Source: Prostheceraeus crozeri | Lineage: Eukaryota; Platyhelminthes; Polycladida; Euryleptidae | DNA: 64,000 nucleotides | Direction: 5' to 3' | Assembly: GCA_907163375.1 (NCBI GenBank) | Contig: CAJQUW010016988.1 | Location: 434,001 to 498,000 of the forward strand | Part shown: positions 58,745 through 64,000 of the stretch, in pieces | Layout of the letters: each line of letters starts with the position of its first letter | Position numbering within the stretch: position 1 is the first letter of the stretch | Notes under the pieces: generated by a model | Database searches by the model: none | What the model saw: the letters and a program-made list of their open reading frames with translations, nothing else | What the model was told of the DNA's origin: nothing | Position numbers and translations under genes: made by a program

Positions 58745-58995
58745 TTGTATTATTGCTGCTACCCGCGATCGCCGGTGAGCGAGCTAAGGCAGCCAATGAG
58801 AAACGCGTACAGCAACAGTAGAATGCACCCTGCAACTTATCAGGTCACGGGTTGAGTTGAGGTGACGGTGTCGAAACGACGGCGCTCGCAGTTCAGGCGA
58901 GGGAATGAGGTTACGTGATACGACCGCATCTCTTCGCATGACCTGAACGTTACCCGATTCAGTGGCAATGTGAGCGAGTGAGTCTGAGTAGATGC
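58745..58995. promoter_or_regulatory. CpG-rich patch, possible internal promoter
   Basis: About 250 bases with roughly twenty CpG dinucleotides in a CpG-poor, AT-rich intron. On the + strand it has CAGCCAATGAG (CCAAT-box-like, near 58790) and GAAACGCG. It lies between the two known zinc-finger exons. It could be a promoter for a short isoform or a GC-rich mobile remnant; sequence alone does not decide. Confidence 0.3.
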
Positions 58996-58999
58996 TGAG

Positions 59000-59955
59000 A
59001 TACGTGAGAGAAAATCAAGATCACCACTCAGACAACAGTGATATCAATTCGTGATATTACCAACTAAGTAGGAATTATCCACTTTGTATCCCTCTTTTCT
59101 GTTATGAAAATTACGCGGTTCTACAAGAAGCGTTTTTGTTAACTATTCGAATCAAACCAGAACACACTTCCCTTCTTCAACAGTTATTTTTAAAGCACCA
59201 TTGAACCTTGCAGTACGAATTCATTGCTGTCTATTAGCTGATTACTCAATAATTCGAACGTAAATTTATTGGTTGCTTTGATTTCGAATCACAAGTTTAA
59301 GAATTTTTATTTATAAAATCGTAGGATACACTCACTCGTTCTTCGAAATGTCATAAATCATTTTTTCGAAATTAACTTTGAATAACTTTGAATTTTATGT
59401 CAACTGACATAGTTACATAAAAATATTATTCCCACAACGTTTGGTGGAGACTGAAGTTGAACCAATTTCACGATAGTTAGGACACTTGGCAAATTTGAGT
59501 GAGGAGACAAAATTACTAGTCTCATCTCTCACAGCTAACTATAATAAGTTCATGGATGTCAATCTCCTTTATTTCTTCTTCTAAGCGACGTCTTGCAGAA
59601 ATTCCTGTAATGTCGTCTTTCTTGTTTTTGAAGACCTTGAATAAATTTCATTCCCTAAAAATATATAGCTGAGTGTTTTGAAAGAAAATGGCACCCATTT
59701 TGCCAGAAATGCCCATATACCCCAAAGAGCATTCATTTTAAATATTCTAAATTTCAACCGCCTTATGCTTGAACTCATGTTTTCCGGACGTAGAGCGAAT
59801 ACTCTACTACACGACCGCTTTGCCTGTAGATATTGCGTGCAGCTTCGGTGCACACGTACGTGTGCATTATACAACCAATCTTCGTTTCAGTTGTCTCTTG
59901 CTATCAACTACACGGCATTATTTGACGCACAAAATAGTTAATTAACGATAAATAC
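59000..59955. other. Intron of the zinc-finger gene, 5' part
   Basis: AT-rich, with opposed frames at 59581-59874 (-) and 59678-59941 (+), both judged chance. Confidence 0.5.
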
Positions 59956-59959
59956 TCAC

Positions 59960-60187
59960 TGGTTTTTCCAATTGATGATCGCAATACCATTTCCTTAAGT
60001 ATTCGCGTGGCTCCATTGTCTCTTGGCACGTCTGGAAAATCGTCTTGTCTCCTCTTCGGACTCCTCCAGCCCAAGCCGTGTAACGCATCCCGTATAACTC
60101 TCCGTCTGTGCATTTGTGAATGGATATTTCGATGCAAAGGACTGTCCGTCTTGAAATGGCAATACTTGCACGTGTCTGAGTGGTCAG
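59960..60187 (-). CDS. Ikaros/Hunchback-type factor, internal exon with C2H2 finger
   Basis: Minus-strand acceptor CCCTTACAG precedes 60187 and donor CCA|GTGAGT follows 59960. It is 228 bases, entering with two bases and leaving in phase 1, which exactly fits the last exon at 56881. In this frame it reads DHSDTCKYCHFKTDSPLH, RNIHSQMHRRR and further basic and acidic linker (GWRSPKRRQDDFPD). The finger is C-x2-C-x12-H-x3-H. A different longer frame over the same bases (59942-60217) has no Cys/His pattern and is a shadow. The preceding exon should end in phase 1. Confidence 0.68.
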
Positions 60188-60189
60188 CT

Positions 60190-60980
60190 GTAAGGGAAAA
60201 CGAAATTTAATGTGCAAATGTGAATGAAGGTCAGAGACCAGTCGAATTTTAGGTTGCGATTTGCCGGTATAAGTCGATATGATTTAACAGCATTCCTCAA
60301 AAACATTTCCCCATCAGTTTCTGAGAGAAATTAGGTGGTTTCACCCAGCGTATTTCATTAGATGCATTAAACCTGTAAAAATAGTTGTAGAACTAAGCTT
60401 GTCAGGAATCGCAATTTTCTGGCTCGACGAAATTATTCTAACACAAACATAAATTTATGCATTCAAGCCTCGGTTTTATCAATTTATCTAATCAAATTGG
60501 CTTAATTTTTCATCTATTTTCATCAAAAACCATCCTATTTAATTCCACGTTCATTATTTTGAAATATTATTTGAAACACGACTGGTTTTTTTGTGGTTTT
60601 GTAGAACTGAAACATCCATGTCAGAGAATGAAAAAAACAGAAGGTTTCATGTCAGTTATCCTTTCCACGAAATAGAAATAGCTCTATTCAATAAAATTGA
60701 GATGTCAATATTACAAAATGTTAATTGCCTTTAATTCTTCATAGATCTATTTTGAATAGAAATAATCTGAAATCGTCTTAATTAATTAGCTTATTGCTAA
60801 TTTACTTTCATTTTCTAATCAATACCAAATAATAAATAATAATAATAAATAATAAATAATTAATTGCCAAGTTTTCTGGAAGATAAATGATGTTGGTTGA
60901 AACGGTATATCAACGGAAACTCAACAAGGTCTACAAAAAGAGAGCTTCTAATCTTATACAAGTAGGCCTCCTGATTAAAA
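60190..60980. other. Non-coding, AT-rich
   Basis: Includes an (AATA)n microsatellite at about 60828-60862. No coding support. Confidence 0.6.
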
Positions 60981-60984
60981 CGAA

Positions 60985-61154
60985 CTATACATGTAGTCGA
61001 TCGTCATCATCCTCCATGTCTTCAATATATTCTCCAATGTCTACAGCTGCATCTCCTTTCAATCGATGATGGAAATCTAACTTTGTGGCTTCGTGGCTTA
61101 TCCCCTTACGAAGTTTCTGGAAACCATGTAAGAAAACCTCGAATCGTCGTCTAA
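60985..61154 (-). CDS. Coding-like segment of unknown identity
   Basis: Preceded on the minus strand by a possible acceptor (CTTCTTTTGACTAAG), this segment reads RRRFEVFLHGFQKLRKG, ISHEATKLDFHHRL, KGDAAVDIGEYIEDM, EDDDDRLHV and stops at 60985. The amino-acid mix (charged helix, acidic end) looks coding, and similar-looking protein text extends in the same frame upstream of a stop near 61157. It could be a terminal exon of a minus-strand gene or a broken copy of one. I do not recognise the family, and its exit does not fit the phase of the zinc-finger exon at 60187. Confidence 0.3.
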
Positions 61155-61424
61155 CTTAGTCAAAAGAAGCATCCAGACCTGTCATAACATGGGGTGAAAT
61201 ATCTCCATTTTTGAAAAAATGTGGCTTGTCCCCTCATACGTCCGACCCCTTCAATTATTCCTTCGCTCAATGGATCAAAAGAAAGATACATCACGGAATA
61301 ACGAAATGCCGTCTATAGATAGGTCATCTGCTTAATGTAGAGAGTTTACTCGAGCGATGACGATAAGAAATATAATTTTCGCTTTGTATTAGCAGGAAGA
61401 AAATGATCTCTAATTCTGCGAAAG

Positions 61425-61803
61425 TCAATGATCGTACTGATAGAAAAAGATTATGACTCCGTCGTGCATGAATGAAGAGATAGAGAATTTTAGACTATTT
61501 CTCATGCTGTCTAGGGAAGTAAGATTTCTTTGAAGTTCATCACTTTGAAACGAAGAAAATAATTTCTCAGACTGTTGCTGAAACAGATATGAAGAGGTCA
61601 GGTCGTGCGTGTGTGATCGCGTGCCCTCAAGGCCATAGTATGTGGATTTATTGTTTTGAATTAGAGGGAAGACAAAATTTTCAGTTGTCATCAAGATAGT
61701 ATCTTCGTGATCTCTCATTGGTGATCCCGTAAGGACTTCGTGAAGCATGACGACTTGCTCGAGATAGCGGAAATACTCGTCGATAGCGATACGCGCAGTA
61801 GGT
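61425..61803 (-). CDS. Possible exon, unknown protein
   Basis: Minus-strand frame open from about 61803, reading RIAIDEYFRYLEQVV, then (from an ATG at 61748) MLHEVLTGSPMRDHEDT, SSYLFQQQSEKLFSSFQ and LQRNLTSLDSMRNSLKF before it turns hydrophobic and stops. A GT after TTTCAAA would leave phase 1, which fits the zinc-finger exon at 60187, so it might be an upstream exon of that gene. The donor is weak and no domain is visible. Confidence 0.25.
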
Positions 61804-61804
61804 C

Positions 61805-64000
61805 ACTAAATGGAGCATTTCCATACAAAAAACTGTGTAGCAAGCTATAGAATTTCTTCAAAGACCTGATGTCAAATCAGGGGTGTCTGCTATATCATAT
61901 CATGACGCTCTGTCTGAAATGCAATATTTGTGAAAAGCATTACGTTAGTGAAATCTGATGCGTGATCTAAGAAAAAATCTCGAGGACATGAATTCAAATA
62001 ATAAAACCAGTCATGGCTTTATCCATGCAGATACTGAGCACAATGATCGTGAAGATATCAATTTATCATATACATACATTGATCATAATAACTCCGGCAA
62101 AAGAACTATGGAAGCCATGTACATTACATTAGATGATCTCCCATCATCAACTAATGAACGGCTGCTTGGAAATGAATAAAAAAGCTTCTTTTATAGTCGC
62201 AAGTACGTTAGGAGAGTCCCCTTTCTTACATGTGCCCGATTTATTATTTATCGCTCTCTCATTCTATTGCGCTAAGTATTTAGCGAAAATGCAATATGTC
62301 TAAAGTTTGACCAAAGATCGAACCAAGGTTTCACGCCGGGGTGATGAGATTCATCCTTTCACGGAATGATGAGATTCTATGTTCGAGGTTATTACCTGTT
62401 CTTGTATTATTTCTACTTGCAATGCATGCTATAAGCAGTATGAAGATACATGATTTCTATTTTTAAAATTACTTTTTATGCTCGTGTCATGGGACACGCA
62501 ACGCTTATCTATATTCATTATAGTCTTTCATTGCACAATTAGTTATGCTTTCATTATGCCTGCCATAGATAAAGCTGTAGGAGGAGAATTCTGGAAATCT
62601 AGCATTAAAAATGCCTACCTGAAAACTTTTTTGATTCTCACGATAATAATGTCAGAGTATGTAGAAGAACATCACTGAATCTATTATGATACTTTTCTAA
62701 TAGAATATAACTGGATGTTCTTCAATTCCGTGAAAGCAGTTACATGGTATTAGAAACTTCATAAAAAGTGTCAAAGTAGAATTAGAATTTACAGTAAATC
62801 AAATTGCTGTACTTGGACAACTTTTCATTAATGTTTTCGCATTACATGTATTCCATTCTTGAAAATAAAGCATAACTATTATACTAGCTACTTGATTACC
62901 GATTAAACGTGAAGTAAATTTCTTACATTACTCAAATTCTTTCAAATGTTTTAGAAAATATATTATAAATAATTGTTTCATAGCTCATTGAAATAACTTG
63001 GTGGTTTTTTTAGCTATTTTGGAGGATTTTGTTATGTTGAATTTTCTACATTTCACACGTGCTGGGTAAACATAGTGATAAAATACAGCACTATCAATTT
63101 GAATATTCCAAAATACATATCTTGATACATGGATTGATACTTTCAAGAGGAGGTTCAAGAGGAAAATTTCACTCTATTCGCTCTTCTTTCATGCTGGAGT
63201 TTTTCGAGGGAGATTTCATGTCTTAAGTGTCTTAGTTTTTGCGGTACACAGATTGTACCGTTTTGTCATAATATTGACTTAGATTACTCAGGCTCCTACG
63301 GTATCATTACGCTATTTTTCCCGTGTTCATGTTCTAGCCATCACTTACGTGCGTTAAAGCTATCAAAATCTATCACTTTATTTTGCTGAATGATGAAAGT
63401 GTTGACTAAGTAATTATCCGCCTGTTTCCAAAATTATATTTTGATCTTTATGCAAAAGATAAAATGTCAATCATCAAATTGATTACCAAGCATCTTTAGA
63501 TAGTGACATCTCTTTGGCTGTGGTGTTAATAGCTGAAATATCGAAGCTTTCATCCGACGTTTTTGCATTATCTTTTCATTTTGAATACAAATAAAGCCTA
63601 ATTGAATTGGAAATGGGACAATGACGAGATTTTGTACACATCTCATAAATTCAATGCAGATTTTCTTAGTTTTTCCAAATACATATTTTGAAACATGTGT
63701 ATTGCCCTAAGCATTTGTTTTCTCCGAAAGGTAGCTGCCTTTCTCATTCCCTTTACTCATTTTACCATCAAGTTCAGTCGATCAGTTGTTATCGCATGTC
63801 AAACAATCCTAAATGACTGCATCCGAAATGATGCGAAGATAGATAGAGGTCTCTCCTCCTCCCTTAAGCAAATAAGATATTATGATGTAGATAGATGGAA
63901 GACAAAAAGAACAGATTGACGGCAATGCGCCTCAACAAATACAAACTTTGAGAGCGAAAGTTCATGAAAATGTAAAATTCATCTCATTAGATTGTGAGCA
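61805..64000. other. No recognisable gene
   Basis: AT-rich. + frames at 61958-62179, 62478-62678 and 63695-63919 lack motifs. No additional zinc-finger exon was found upstream of 60187. Confidence 0.5.

Noticed and set aside
59942-60217. 91-codon minus frame over the zinc-finger exon
   Set aside because: It reads the same bases out of phase; only the other frame has the C2H2 pattern and splices in phase.
61958-62179. 74-codon + frame ending ERLLGNE
   Set aside because: Looks mildly coding, but there is no domain, no strong acceptor and no neighbouring exon.
1-64000. CRISPR arrays, operons or other prokaryotic features
   Set aside because: No regularly spaced direct repeats or tightly packed genes; the window is clearly eukaryotic.

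Overview
The window reads as a stretch of an intron-rich metazoan genome. It is AT-rich and gene-poor. It shows canonical GT/AG splice sites and many families of eukaryotic mobile elements: LINEs, Penelope-like elements with GIY-YIG domains, tRNA-derived SINEs, hAT-type DNA transposons and foldback MITEs. The repertoire, and the frequent short motifs TAGGCCTA and TACATGTA, suggest a marine invertebrate bilaterian; the phylum cannot be fixed from the sequence alone.

Two host genes can be supported. (1) On the + strand, four exons (11583-11964, 13963-14357, 16458-16767, 42302-42470) encode the N-terminal part of a glutamate carboxypeptidase II / NAALADase-like type II membrane protein. They give a cytoplasmic tail, one transmembrane helix, the lumenal stem and the protease-associated (PA) domain. 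All junction phases agree. The third intron is about 25.5 kb. The zinc-peptidase catalytic exons were not found in the window. (2) On the - strand, two phase-compatible exons (60187-59960, then 56881-56556) encode the C-terminal part of a C2H2 zinc-finger factor. It ends in the paired finger (second finger H-x5-H) typical of the Ikaros/Hunchback dimerisation domain. Its 5' exons lie upstream, probably beyond the window.

Layout: 1-6300 is sparse, with a SINE at 2421 and a long miRNA-precursor-like hairpin at 5149. 6333-9120 is a Penelope-like element with an almost perfect 0.7 kb inverted repeat, hammerhead-ribozyme motifs and a GIY-YIG reading frame. 10688-11320 is a second, opposite-strand Penelope fragment with its own hammerhead. 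11583-42470 is the carboxypeptidase gene. Its introns hold SINEs, foldbacks, two hAT copies of one CCGG-rich family with 8-bp target duplications, an almost complete antisense LINE (24750-28310) and several LINE remnants. 42854-46996 holds another hAT element, a LINE RT tail and a second hammerhead-bearing inverted repeat. 47000-56500 is mostly featureless apart from LINE and SINE copies. 56556-61800 holds the zinc-finger gene, a MITE, a CpG-rich patch and two coding-like minus-strand segments of unknown identity.

The least ordinary content is the set of hammerhead-like folds (7371, 7617, 9071, 10688, 46499 and weaker ones) attached to Penelope-like retroelements, several of them inside large inverted repeats.
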